Shown here: positions 8,906 to 17,861 of the stretch, piece by piece
Position numbering within the stretch: position 1 is the stretch's first letter
Layout of the letters: every line of letters begins with the position of its first letter
Origin: Olavius algarvensis Delta 4 endosymbiont
Lineage (GTDB): Bacteria; Desulfobacterota; Desulfobacteria; Desulfobacterales; CAJINA01
Direction of reading: 5' to 3'
NCBI GenBank assembly: GCA_905176665.1
Contig: CAJINA010000108.1
Coordinates: forward strand, 1 to 60,982
Length of the DNA: 60,982 nucleotides
Position numbers and translations under genes: made by a program
The notes under the pieces: generated by a model
Databases searched by the model: none
The model's input: only the letters and a program-made list of their open reading frames with translations
What the model was told of the DNA's origin: nothing

Positions 8906-10885
8906 CTAGTGCTGCTCCTCGCCGGGGTTATCGCCGGGATTGGTTTTTGGTGCGGTTTTCGGATTGTCTTCCCGATAAAGCTTTATCGTCCCGGGGAGAA
9001 CACTTTTAATGTGGTCTTGTTTCTCTTTTAAAATTCCCTTGGCCTCATTCGGCTCGTAGAGAACATGGGGCGTCAGGAAAACAAACAGGTTGGTCTTTTC
9101 ACTGGAGCGGGCGGTAGACCTGAATAGCACGCCTAGCAGGGGAATGTCTCCCAGCAGGGGCACTTTGTTCTCGGTGATGGTAGAGGTTGTATCAATCAGG
9201 CCGCCGATGACGATGGTGTTATTATCCTTGACCACCACGGTGGTATCGATGCTGCGCTTCAAGGTTGTGGGGCGGTCGGGGGAGGTCGTAGACAGCTCAT
9301 CCAGCTTTGATATTTCCTGCGCGATTTTCAAGCTCACCAGGCGATCTTTGCTGATCTGGGGCGTAATCTTGAGGGTTATACCGACATCTCTGTATTCGTA
9401 AGAAGTATAGACATCCGTGGATGCGCTGCTGGAACCCGAGCGAGTTTGGAAGGGCACGTTCTTGCCCACATAGATCTTGGCCTCTTCGTTGTCCTTGGTC
9501 AGAATCTGGGGGGTGGCCAGGATGTTGACGTCCTTATCCCTCTGGTGGGCGTTGACGAAAGCCGCAATGCTCGGGAAGGTCACGCCACCGGCCGTAATCC
9601 CTTCCCCAATGATGCCCAGAGCTAGTCCCAGGGGATATGTCGTACCGGAAATCCCGGGGATACTGCCGCCTTTGCCACTGCCCCCTCCATAGATGACGTC
9701 CCGGCCCTGGACGGTGCTGGAACCGCCGACCTGCCATTCAACGCCCAGATTAAAATCCTTGTCGACATTGACTTCCATGATCAGGGCTTCGATGTAGACC
9801 ATCGCCCGGCTGATGTCCAGCTGCCGGATAATTTCTTCGAGCACCTGGTAGTCATCCCGACTGGCCATGATGATCAGGCTGTTGGTCGCCTTGTCGGCCG
9901 TGATCCTGACGTTTTCCGAGATGACCGGGGCTTCTTTTTTACCTTTGCGGGCGGCGCCGCCCTGCTTTGAAAGGATGGCCTGGAGAACCTTGGCCAGGTC
10001 TTCGGCCGTGGCGTTTTCCAGGTAATAGACCCGCAGTTTTTCTTCACCCTTGGGCACTCTCTTGTCCAGCAGGGAAACCAGGGCCTTGATGCGAATCGTA
10101 TCGACCTCGCTGGCCAGTACAACAATGGAATTGGTACGGTCATCCGCCACAAACTGCAGGGTCTTGGCCGACAGGCCCTTGGCTTTTTTGCGGGGCACGG
10201 CAAATACCGAAGAAAGGGTTTTCACAATCTTGGCCGCTTCGGCATGCTGCAGGGGCAACACCGTGATCTCATGCCCCATGCCCTCCACATCGATGGCTTT
10301 TACAATCCGCATCAGGCGCAGGATATTCGAGTACACATCGGTAACGATCAAGATATTGGTGGGCGCGTAAGCCAGCATAACACTGCTTTTCGAAATCAGC
10401 GGGGCAAACAGCTTTTTGATTTCGTCGGCATTGGCATAGGTCAGGGGGATGAGTTGCGTCACGACCTTGTCTTCGGGTACGCCGGATTCTTCCTTGAGCC
10501 GGGTTTCAATATTTTTGGAACGGGCATCCGGGGCTGGGATGACCTTGGTAATATCACCGGACGGCACTGTACTGAAGCCATGCACTTCCAGCACGGATTC
10601 AAACACGCGGTACGCTTCCTTGACAGAGATCTTCTTGGGCGAAATGATCGTGACCTTGCCTTTGACCCGGTTATCTACTACAAAGTTGCGCCCGGTCAAC
10701 TCGCTGATAAACTTGATCAGGACATTGATATCCACGTTGTTGAAATCGATGGTGACAAAGCGATCGGTTCCGGGCTGGGAAGCGCCCTGCTTGCTTTCGG
10801 CACCATGCAGATCGCCGCCGATGCCGAAGAAACAACCAATCAGGAGCAAAGCGAACAGAAGCAGACTGTAGCAAGGGTTTTTCAT
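8906..10885 (-). CDS. gspD: Type II secretion outer-membrane secretin GspD
   Basis: A 659-residue secretin forming the outer-membrane channel. It has an N0 domain (VTIDFNNVDINVLIKFISEL, about 45-115), N1-N3 modules (about 120-350, with TNILIVTD and TNSLIIMAS repeats), and the secretin core (about 365-610) with VYIEALIMEV and the C-terminal signature TVVVKDNNTIVIGGLI followed by VPLLGDIPLLG. The leader contains LLLIGC with Cys at residue 18 and Phe at +2, a possible lipobox, which would make it a self-piloted liposecretin like HxcQ. No pilotin gene is seen nearby. It lies between gspC and gspE with a gap of 57 bp to gspC. Confidence 0.95.
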   Translation of the reverse strand: MKNPCYSLLLFALLLIGCFFGIGGDLHGAESKQGASQPGTDRFVTIDFNNVDINVLIKFISELTGRNFVVDNRVKGKVTIISPKKISVKEAYRVFESVLEVHGFSTVPSGDITKVIPAPDARSKNIETRLKEESGVPEDKVVTQLIPLTYANADEIKKLFAPLISKSSVMLAYAPTNILIVTDVYSNILRLMRIVKAIDVEGMGHEITVLPLQHAEAAKIVKTLSSVFAVPRKKAKGLSAKTLQFVADDRTNSIVVLASEVDTIRIKALVSLLDKRVPKGEEKLRVYYLENATAEDLAKVLQAILSKQGGAARKGKKEAPVISENVRITADKATNSLIIMASRDDYQVLEEIIRQLDISRAMVYIEALIMEVNVDKDFNLGVEWQVGGSSTVQGRDVIYGGGSGKGGSIPGISGTTYPLGLALGIIGEGITAGGVTFPSIAAFVNAHQRDKDVNILATPQILTKDNEEAKIYVGKNVPFQTRSGSSSASTDVYTSYEYRDVGITLKITPQISKDRLVSLKIAQEISKLDELSTTSPDRPTTLKRSIDTTVVVKDNNTIVIGGLIDTTSTITENKVPLLGDIPLLGVLFRSTARSSEKTNLFVFLTPHVLYEPNEAKGILKEKQDHIKSVLPGTIKLYREDNPKTAPKTNPGDNPGEEQH

Positions 10886-10942
10886 TTAGGTCATACCATC
10901 AATAGAATTAGGCTTATATACCGGCGATAACGGCAGCGACCG

Positions 10943-11788
10943 CTATTGTATCTCATAGGTCAACATCTGCAAGCGGTTTCTCCTTTTTATCTGCACGGTC
11001 ACGCTGTCGGCTGATTTCAGTTCTGTATAGAGGGCCGCGGCCTCGTCGATCGTGGTAACCGGTCTGCCGGCGACAGCGGTCAGAACATCTCCATTGCGCA
11101 GACCCAGGCGCCGGAACATGGAGCCTGGTTTAATGCTTGTCAGCATCAGGCCGGCAGGTTGCCCGTTTTCGAGGTGCGGCCTGATTTTGGCCTGGCTCAT
11201 GAGGCTGCCGATATCCTGCATGGCTTCCGCGACAAAGGTCCGTCTCAAGGCGATCTTGCGCCCACCGGCAGGTTTGCGCTGCTGACCGCGCGGCGCTGCT
11301 TCGGCTGCGACGGGGCCGGTCATCTCCAGGACTTCATCGCGGCCACTGACATTCAAAATTACTTTCTCCCTGAGGACGATCCGGACGGTGGCATTTTGAA
11401 TTGGGTCTCCCGGGCGATACAGGCCCTGCTGTCTTGTTTTGAGATCTTCGATGACGGCATAGGTGCGCTGGCTGTTTTCGTCAGCCACCGTCCCCCAGAG
11501 TTTCAACTCCAGCCCGGTTACCTCAAGGGCGGACACATCAACCAACGCCTGGTTTACGGCCTTTGTTTCGGTCTTGAACAGGTCGCGGGTCTTGATGGTA
11601 GCGTAGTAATTAAACGGCCGTTTAACCGCATCGGCCCGGGTCTCCTCGTCAGGCCGGGTTTTAGTGGAGACCGGCGCATGTTCGAGTTGCGCTGCGGTTA
11701 CCTTGTAGAAAATCGCCACCCCATGGTAAACGAGGGCACCCAGCAGCACCAAATTCAGGAAAATAAAGGTTTTACGCGTTAAGACCAT
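10943..11788 (-). CDS. gspC: Type II secretion connector protein GspC (operon copy)
   Basis: 281 residues: membrane helix (about 8-28), HR domain with TRDLF, LKLWGTV and YAVIED (about 60-130), and a C-terminal PDZ domain (GSMFRRLGLRNGDVLTAVAG, about 205-280). It couples the inner-membrane platform (GspL/GspM) to the secretin made from the next gene. ATG at 11788 lies 6 bp after the gspN stop, so it is probably co-transcribed with gspN and gspD. It is the paralogue of the orphan copy at 4661-5512. It ends with TAG. Confidence 0.93.
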   Translation of the reverse strand: MVLTRKTFIFLNLVLLGALVYHGVAIFYKVTAAQLEHAPVSTKTRPDEETRADAVKRPFNYYATIKTRDLFKTETKAVNQALVDVSALEVTGLELKLWGTVADENSQRTYAVIEDLKTRQQGLYRPGDPIQNATVRIVLREKVILNVSGRDEVLEMTGPVAAEAAPRGQQRKPAGGRKIALRRTFVAEAMQDIGSLMSQAKIRPHLENGQPAGLMLTSIKPGSMFRRLGLRNGDVLTAVAGRPVTTIDEAAALYTELKSADSVTVQIKRRNRLQMLTYEIQ

Positions 11789-11794
11789 TGCTGA

Positions 11795-12658
11795 TTATTT
11801 CAAAGAAAACATAGGTTTGTCAAGTGTACCACCAAAGCGGACGCGGTAGCCACCATTTTTGTTTTCCGCCGGTAACAGGCCTTTCGGCAGTTTTGACTGC
11901 AACTGGTCGAGAAAATCAGGCTGCAACTTGATGACGGCGGCGAGGATCAAAAGACTTTTACCCAACGGGTAGCGCAACTGGATTGATCCGTTGAGATCGC
12001 CGCTGATCTGCTTTCCCACGAAGACGCACTGCTTGATGAGGATGCGCTGTCGGTTCAGGGTAAGGGCCGTATCGATCCGTCGAAAGTCAACCTGTTTGAC
12101 TGCCAGCCAGGGTATCAGCAGTTCTACCCGGCCGTCGGTAACCGTCAGGTCGGCGGTAACCGGGTCCGCTGATTGAGATGAATCCCAAACAACCGCCCCG
12201 GATAAACGCCCGGCCAGCGCGCGTTCACTGATTTGGTCCAGTTCCGGAATGTTTTCCAGGGCCACCGCGGCCAGGGTTGTCTTCGCCGTTATGATCGTCT
12301 GGCCCTGGTCGGCAGTTACGTGCAGCCGGCTGCGCAGATCGCCGCCCCAGAGGGCCGTCCGGGCCTGCAGGGTGTGGCCAGGCGCCAACAAAGCGCTATA
12401 TACCGGTGAGACGCGGGTAGACGCAATATGCAAAAGTTCCCGTTGGTCGCGTCGCAATGTGATCCCTTGTAGGTGTACGCCGGGAGGGAACGCCGGTTTA
12501 ACCTGCGTGATTTTTACCAGGTAAGGGGCGAACAGACGCGCGCTGCGGGAATTGATGTGGTTGCGCAAGATATCATCGGGGAATAGGATATACAGGCATA
12601 GTCCGGCCACTGCCAGCAGATAGAGCATGTATCCAACCCATTTGCCCGGTTTATACAT
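11795..12658 (-). CDS. gspN: Type II secretion protein GspN
   Basis: 287 residues: one N-terminal membrane helix (about 8-27, GYMLYLLAVAGLCLYILFP) and a beta-rich periplasmic region with repeated LxLxG strands. Placement directly between gspM and gspC, the single-anchor topology and the length match the deltaproteobacterial GspN family (AsmA-like fold). GspN is dispensable in some systems and its precise role is unsettled. The start is ATG 12658, 12 bp after the gspM stop. Confidence 0.82.
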   Translation of the reverse strand: MYKPGKWVGYMLYLLAVAGLCLYILFPDDILRNHINSRSARLFAPYLVKITQVKPAFPPGVHLQGITLRRDQRELLHIASTRVSPVYSALLAPGHTLQARTALWGGDLRSRLHVTADQGQTIITAKTTLAAVALENIPELDQISERALAGRLSGAVVWDSSQSADPVTADLTVTDGRVELLIPWLAVKQVDFRRIDTALTLNRQRILIKQCVFVGKQISGDLNGSIQLRYPLGKSLLILAAVIKLQPDFLDQLQSKLPKGLLPAENKNGGYRVRFGGTLDKPMFSLK

Positions 12659-12670
12659 AGCGACCGACTT

Positions 12671-13195
12671 TCAGGTGGCATAGGACTCGATTTCCATAAC
12701 AGCATCGATCTGGCCCTTGCCTTTGCCGGTTTTTATTATGGAAATACGTCTTACCTGGATGGCGCTGGCGTCGTTCTCGATGCGGTGCAGGTAGACGACT
12801 AATTGCTCCAGCGTGATGGTTTGCAGTTTCATTTCGACCAGCGATATTTTATAGGGGCTGTCCTTCCGGGTCTGGGTAGACGGCTTCATGTAGGCAATGC
12901 GGTCTTTCAGGTTCGTCTCGCCGGCCATGCGGTCCAAAAAAGAGAACAGCGTAAACCCGGCCTCTTTACGGGAGATGCGCTGCAGGGCGGCGGCGGAGCG
13001 GTTTTCAAGGGCGGCGTACTCCGCGGCGAGGGTCCGGATATCCGCCAGGGTTGCGGTTTTCGCGTCCAGAACCCGCTCAAGGTGAGCGCGTTTATCGAAC
13101 ACCGGAAATACAACCAGGCGGACAATGATAAAAAGGCAGATGACCACAGCCGCCAGGTAAAGCATCACTTTTTCGCGCTTGCTGAACCGGTTCAC
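12671..13195 (-). CDS. gspM: Type II secretion inner-membrane protein GspM
   Basis: 174 residues: a short basic N-terminus (MNRFSKREK), a membrane helix (about 10-32, VMLYLAAVVICLFIIVRLVV), a coiled-coil stretch, and a ferredoxin-like periplasmic domain ending VRRISIIKTGKGKG. It partners GspL in the platform. The GTG start overlaps the gspL stop in a GTGA junction (4 bp), so translation is coupled. Confidence 0.88.
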   Translation of the reverse strand: MNRFSKREKVMLYLAAVVICLFIIVRLVVFPVFDKRAHLERVLDAKTATLADIRTLAAEYAALENRSAAALQRISRKEAGFTLFSFLDRMAGETNLKDRIAYMKPSTQTRKDSPYKISLVEMKLQTITLEQLVVYLHRIENDASAIQVRRISIIKTGKGKGQIDAVMEIESYAT

Positions 13196-14643
13196 AATTG
13201 CACCTTGAGTTTGAAATTTATCCGTTTCCCTGATTTTTCCAGGTTGGCGGAACTGATGGTTACCTCTTTAAATGCCGGCGCCTTTTCCAGACCGGACTTA
13301 ATATCGTCTACGGAATTGAATGTGTCGGTGTGGCCGCTTATCAGGATATTGTCCCGGGCAATGACGACCCGCGTCATCTCCACATCCGTCCGGGCGGGGA
13401 TGGCGGTGCTCAGTCCCTGCAAGAGATCGATCACCCGCAGGCGGTCCCCGCTGTCTGACGGTAGCGCGAGGCGCTGTTGAGAAGTCTGCACCGCCACCCG
13501 CAGCTGCTGCAGGGGATCCACGATTCTGGTCACCTCCGGAAGGGCGGATTTAAAAACGCTTTCAATTTCCCGATCGAGACGATCGATCCTCTTTGCGAGG
13601 GTGTAGTTGTCTGTCAGGACACTGGCAAACGCCATGATCATTACCATCAGGGCCAGCAGGCTGGTTCGGAGAATACGCTGCCGGTGCTGTCGCCACTGCT
13701 TCTTCTTTTCGAACGGCCCCCTGCGAAAATCCAGTCCCTTGAGACCGGACCATTCAAGGTAGCTCAGCGCCAGGGCATTATCACGCGGTGCGTCACCGGC
13801 TAGAGTGCCGGTTGCCGCAAAAGACGGCAGGTCAATGTTGCGGGCCAGGTCGATGCGTTTGACCGGGAGACTTTTTGCGCCCGCGTCGGGTTCCGGGTCT
13901 TCAGGTTCCAGTATCTCGGGCGTGCCGGTAAACAGGACTTCCGGCGCGAAAGCAGGGTTCAGCGTATCCTGATAGGCCAGCAGGCTGCGGTTTATCTGGG
14001 CCGCGACAGCGGCGCCGTTGGGGCTGTGCTTGAATGTCGGTGGACGGGTTGTCCGCGTATAGGTCAACGCGCCGGCCCGGGCAAAGAACAATGATAGGTC
14101 CCGACCGTCGATGTCGGCCAACACCCAGTCAGACGCTTGCCCGGTTGTGTTGGCCAAGCAGATCGCCGCAGCGAAGCCACCCACGGTGAGGGTGGCCGGG
14201 TCGATTCCAAAGGGCCGCAGGGCCGTGAGCAGGTCTGAAACCGTTGTCTTTTTAACCGCGGCTGCGATCAGGTCACTGCTTTCGCCAGGGCTGGGCCCAA
14301 CCGGGTAATAGTCTACCACCAGATCCTCGACCGGAAAGGGCAGGAGGGGTTCCAGTTCATAGGGCAGAACCTGGCGGAGTTTGCGCGCATCCCGAAACGG
14401 GAGGGTTAAATACCGGTAGTAAACGCAGCCGGCCGGCAGCGAAGCGATGCAGGTAGTGCCGGTAATGTCTATTTTAGCGGTCAGGATCTTGAGTGCGTCG
14501 CCAAGGTTCCGGTCAAAGTCCTGGGCCCCGGCCAGCGGGACCTGGGCGTGGCTATCTACAAAGCCGCCTTTGATGCCGCTGTTGATGATGGCACCAGCCA
14601 CCGCGGTGTTGCTGATCTCAAGACCCAGGATTCTGCGACTCAT
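13192..14643 (-). CDS. gspL: Type II secretion assembly-platform protein GspL (PilM-like)
   Basis: The start is placed at ATG 14643 (MSRRILGLEISNTAVAGA), where the actin/PilM-like fold begins; a TTG at 14700 would add 19 atypical residues. The 483-residue product has a cytoplasmic ASKHA-type domain (about 1-320, with YYRYLTLPFRDARKLRQVLP), a membrane helix (about 330-350, LRTSLLALMVMIMAFASVL), and a PilN-like ferredoxin-fold periplasmic domain with GLSTAIPARTDVEMTRV. It recruits the GspE ATPase to the membrane. That makes the broken gspE its key missing partner if the TAG is real. Confidence 0.92.
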   Translation of the reverse strand: MSRRILGLEISNTAVAGAIINSGIKGGFVDSHAQVPLAGAQDFDRNLGDALKILTAKIDITGTTCIASLPAGCVYYRYLTLPFRDARKLRQVLPYELEPLLPFPVEDLVVDYYPVGPSPGESSDLIAAAVKKTTVSDLLTALRPFGIDPATLTVGGFAAAICLANTTGQASDWVLADIDGRDLSLFFARAGALTYTRTTRPPTFKHSPNGAAVAAQINRSLLAYQDTLNPAFAPEVLFTGTPEILEPEDPEPDAGAKSLPVKRIDLARNIDLPSFAATGTLAGDAPRDNALALSYLEWSGLKGLDFRRGPFEKKKQWRQHRQRILRTSLLALMVMIMAFASVLTDNYTLAKRIDRLDREIESVFKSALPEVTRIVDPLQQLRVAVQTSQQRLALPSDSGDRLRVIDLLQGLSTAIPARTDVEMTRVVIARDNILISGHTDTFNSVDDIKSGLEKAPAFKEVTISSANLEKSGKRINFKLKVQL

Positions 14644-14716
14644 GGCGTTCTCACGACTCGGTTTGAGTGATTCTTTTGGCCTGGAAAAGAAACTCGCCAA
14701 GTTTCATCAATCTATT

Positions 14717-15859
14717 TTATTTTGTTTCCCATTGCAAGGTTTTGCATATCCACTTACCTGTTTTCGCTTGCTTTTCTCTTCTTACGACCACCGTCATCAC
14801 GAGCCGGGAATTGCCCAACACGGCTGTTGATTCTATGCGAAACAGGTCGCTGGCCGTCGTTATCAGTTGGGGATCGATCTCAACATCGCCGCAGCCGGGC
14901 GCCTGCTGGTACCACCGCTGATCAGCAAAAGCCTCCCGGTTGTCCGCCTCGATCATTAATTGGCGGTAAGCGTCAATCGCCGGGGCCTTGTCGAGATCTT
15001 CCCAGGGCAGCAGAGCGGCAATGACCGGCAGCTGGGCGGTGTTCAGGTTGATGCTGCCGGGAAAGTTATAGGCGCCGTCACCCGTGTCAACGGCACCGTG
15101 AACGGTAAGGTAGGCTTGCAGTCCCGGCATTTCAGGGGAGCCGAATAGCAGGTCGGCCGGAAAGTCCTTCAGCAGAGCAAGCTCGGCGATGTGGTTAAAC
15201 GGCCCGTTTGTGCAGGCATAGGCGGGAACCAGGCCCTGGTAGTAATCGGATTCCGCCCCGGTCAACCCTGTGGTGGCCTCATCGTCCCCGCGATCGAGCC
15301 AGTCTTTGGCGGTGTTGATAATCGCCGCCGGATCAATATCCGCCTCGGATTGCGAGCGGGAAACCGCAGCTCGGATGAACTGGTCCCAGACGATTTCCTG
15401 GCGGTCGTTGAAGTCGCGCCTGTCCGGATAAAGGACCAGGGCATTGACCTGAATGCGGCTAAGTTCATCGGATATCGACACCGCCACCGAGCCGGATTCG
15501 AAGTTAAGGGCATCCATGACGGCCGCGGTGTGGGCCTGGTCCGCCCATGGTTCCAGGAGGTGATCCGTATCGGAGTCATACCGATCTTTAACCAGAATCG
15601 CCATGGCGGCCTGAATGCCGGCGGCCGCCATGTGGGTCAGTTTGCCCTGATTGGCGCGGGCCGTGGTGACGCCGATGGCCGAGCGGGCCTGCCGGTTGAT
15701 CTCCAGGCTGACGGCCAGAAGCACCGTAATGATCGCCAGGGTCACCAAAAGAGCCGTCCCGCGCTCGCCATTCAAACGTTGCGTGTCCGGCGGTGCGTGC
15801 GCCCACAGGTCCCGCCGACTGCTTGCGTAGCGGTATGGTTTGGGCATGTCGGGGGTCAT
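14717..15859 (-). CDS. gspK: Type II secretion minor pseudopilin GspK
   Basis: 380 residues. An unusually long leader (about 33 residues) precedes the pilin-like helix GTALLVTLAIITVLLAVSLEI. GspK typically lacks the Glu+5 found in other pseudopilins, and none is seen here. The large globular domain contains the SAM-like helical insert (LNTAQLPVIAALLP). GspK caps the pseudopilus together with GspI and GspJ. The ATG overlaps the end of gspJ in an ATGA junction at 15856-15859, showing that the gspJ terminal frame is the biological one. Confidence 0.9.
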   Translation of the reverse strand: MTPDMPKPYRYASSRRDLWAHAPPDTQRLNGERGTALLVTLAIITVLLAVSLEINRQARSAIGVTTARANQGKLTHMAAAGIQAAMAILVKDRYDSDTDHLLEPWADQAHTAAVMDALNFESGSVAVSISDELSRIQVNALVLYPDRRDFNDRQEIVWDQFIRAAVSRSQSEADIDPAAIINTAKDWLDRGDDEATTGLTGAESDYYQGLVPAYACTNGPFNHIAELALLKDFPADLLFGSPEMPGLQAYLTVHGAVDTGDGAYNFPGSINLNTAQLPVIAALLPWEDLDKAPAIDAYRQLMIEADNREAFADQRWYQQAPGCGDVEIDPQLITTASDLFRIESTAVLGNSRLVMTVVVRREKQAKTGKWICKTLQWETK

Positions 15860-16469
15860 AGGTTTGCGCTGGCCTCCCTGTGAACCGGCAATTTCAGACG
15901 GGTTGTAAAAACCACGGTGTCCGGCGTGTCTCCGATTTTCAACTCGAATTCGATGGCAGCCGGGGTCGCAAACTTAGCGACTGCCGAATCCGAGTCCCAT
16001 TGGTCATGGGCTTCCCCGTCCTGGTCGTAGTAAGTCAACCGGAAGGATTGCACCGCCTCACACAGGATTGGGTCGTTGCCGGAGGTTGCATCCGTGGCAA
16101 AGGGATAGAGCTGGTCGGATCGGCGCAAAACAAATATCCGTTCAGCTGTTTCCTCCAGGTAATACCTGATCGCGGCGATGCCGGTTCGGTCTGGCCCGTC
16201 AAGCGCAGGGGATCCGGTGGATCGTCCCCTTGTGGGGGGGTGTACGTCGGCGGCAGCGTGACCCGGATGGCCAGCAGGTCGGCCATGATACGCTGGACGG
16301 CCACCTGAGCCCGGGCGTAGTTGCGGGTGGTTTGCTTGAAGCGCTCGGTGTCGAAAAACAGCGCCCGATAAGCGGTAAACAGGGTGCCGGCAATCACCCC
16401 GAAAATGAAAAGAGTGACCAGGATCTCTACAAGCGTGAAGCCGTTATCGCGGGGGCGTGGTTTTTGCAA
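15856..16469 (-). pseudogene. gspJ: Type II secretion minor pseudopilin GspJ, frameshifted
   Basis: The first part (16469 down to about 16190; TTG start 12 bp after the gspI stop) gives a normal prepilin N-terminus, NGFTLVEILVTLFIFGVIAG, with Gly-1 cleavage site and Glu+5. Near 16180-16200 the reading must change frame. The original frame runs on into atypical sequence and stops, while another frame continues GspJ-like sequence (GIAAIRYYLEETAERIFVLR, then VQSFRLTYYDQDGEA) to the TGA at 15856 that overlaps gspK. Total length (~204 codons) fits GspJ. A single indel explains it; whether it is mutation or sequencing error is open. Confidence 0.85.
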
Positions 16470-16480
16470 GCGATCCCTGT

Positions 16481-16873
16481 CTACTGAAAAAAGTGATAGG
16501 TGGTCAGATTATGGCGGTAGCGATCCGCCTCCAAATAAATATCGATACTGATCCGTTTTAGGCGCCGGCCGATCGTATCCAGTTCTTCTGCCGCCACATC
16601 CGTAAGGGTTAGCTGCCAGCGGTATCCGGTGTAGGCACCCTCATACGCCCCAGAATCGGATTGGAGCGCGTCAAGCGGCGTGGCCTTAACCTTCGCCAGG
16701 GTTGTCTGGGCCAACAGGGTGGCGGTTGTCTGGAACCGGTTGGCGGTTTCCACGGAGATCGATTGAGCGTGCAGTTTAAAGACCGCTACCAGGACAATGG
16801 CCATGATGGTAAGCGATACCAGCACCTCGACCAGTGTAAATCCGTCATCGGTTGATTGAAACCGGTCCATCAT
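16481..16873 (-). CDS. gspI: Type II secretion minor pseudopilin GspI
   Basis: 130 residues with a prepilin signal, DDGFTLVEVLVSLTIMAIVL: Gly-1, Phe+1, Glu+5 and a hydrophobic helix, followed by a small domain typical of GspI (ANRFQTTATLLAQTTLAKVK, then YRWQLTL). It starts at ATG 16873 (or the adjacent ATG) inside the last 29 bp of gspH. It ends with TAG 12 bp before the gspJ start. It is processed by a prepilin peptidase (GspO) not found in this window. Confidence 0.9.
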   Translation of the reverse strand: MMDRFQSTDDGFTLVEVLVSLTIMAIVLVAVFKLHAQSISVETANRFQTTATLLAQTTLAKVKATPLDALQSDSGAYEGAYTGYRWQLTLTDVAAEELDTIGRRLKRISIDIYLEADRYRHNLTTYHFFQ

Positions 16874-17363
16874 AAATTTTTGCTCGCATTAAAAATGGTT
16901 CTATTGAAAATGTGCGCCGGCTGCGATCTGCAAACCTGGCCTGGATCTGCGCCATTTGCGAGTAACCCTTTTTGAAAAATTGGATTTCGGCTTCACCGGC
17001 TGTCTGTCTGTCGCTGTTGGGAAACTCAACGCTTTCAATCAAGACACCCTCCGGCAGGTTATAGCCACCCTGACGGGCAAGGTCGATCTCATCCGGCTGC
17101 ATCTTTTCATGGGTCGACCAGAAGTGCCCGGTGTCGATATCGATATGCAGGCTATAGTTCCGGGCCCGGCGCAGGGATTGCTCCTTGAGTTGCTGGATTC
17201 TGTTTGTAATCCAGAGGGTGGCGTCGCGTTTAGAGTCTTTAAAAGGGCTGACCGACAGGCGTGGAAGCGTAACCGCCAGCAGCAGGGCCACAAGGGCGAG
17301 GACGACGACCATTTCAATAAGGGTGAAGCCCCTGTCGGTTTTTAGCGAAAACGGAGCGTGCAT
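16845..17363 (-). CDS. gspH: Type II secretion minor pseudopilin GspH
   Basis: ATG 17363 (MHAPFSLKTDRGFTLIEM) is preferred to an upstream TTG that would overlap gspG. The prepilin motif RGFTLIEMVVVLALVALLLA has Gly-1 and Glu+5. The ~172-residue product continues with a GspH-type beta domain (YSLHIDIDTGHFW). It lies 14 bp after gspG and overlaps gspI by 29 bp. It forms part of the pseudopilus tip. Confidence 0.88.
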   Translation of the reverse strand: MHAPFSLKTDRGFTLIEMVVVLALVALLLAVTLPRLSVSPFKDSKRDATLWITNRIQQLKEQSLRRARNYSLHIDIDTGHFWSTHEKMQPDEIDLARQGGYNLPEGVLIESVEFPNSDRQTAGEAEIQFFKKGYSQMAQIQARFADRSRRTFSIEPFLMRAKIYDGPVSINR

Positions 17364-17377
17364 GGCTAGCGCCTGGT

Positions 17378-17830
17378 CTACTGGATTTCCCAATTGTTGA
17401 CATCTTTGTTCTTCCCATCACCGCCCTGGATGCCATCGGCACCGTAGGAAGACAGATCGTAGTCGCCGTTTACTCCGGGACTGAGATAGATAAACGGGTT
17501 GCCCCGGGGATCCGCCGGTAAGCGGCCTTTTTCCAGGTAGCCGCCGGTGCGCCATTGCTGTACCTGACCGGTATCGGGTTGCTGGATCAGGGCTTGCAGA
17601 CCCTGGTCGGTACTTGGGTATGAGCCATTGTCAAGCTTATAGAGATTTAGCGCCGTTTCCAGGCTTTCAATCTGGATTTTGGCTTTCAGTTGCTTGGCTT
17701 CTTCCGGGCGGTCCATAATGCGCGGGATGATAAGCCCGGCCAGGACTCCCAGAATGACAATGACCACCAGGATTTCAATCAGGGTGAAGCCCATATGGTC
17801 ACCGCGCTTGATGGTTTGCAGCTTATTCAT
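17378..17830 (-). CDS. gspG: Type II secretion major pseudopilin GspG
   Basis: The start is ATG 17830, with AGGAG 5-9 nt upstream. The 150-residue product carries MGFTLIEILVVIVILGVLAG (Gly-1, Phe+1, Glu+5) and the strongly conserved GspG block LYKLDNGSYPSTDQGLQAL, then GYLEKGRLPADPRGNPFIYL and YDLSSYGADGIQGGDGKNKD, which includes the calcium-binding Asp residues near the C-terminus. It builds the pseudopilus shaft. Confidence 0.96.
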   Translation of the reverse strand: MNKLQTIKRGDHMGFTLIEILVVIVILGVLAGLIIPRIMDRPEEAKQLKAKIQIESLETALNLYKLDNGSYPSTDQGLQALIQQPDTGQVQQWRTGGYLEKGRLPADPRGNPFIYLSPGVNGDYDLSSYGADGIQGGDGKNKDVNNWEIQ

Positions 17831-17861
17831 AATCACTCCTTACCGTAGAAAACCCGCCCGA

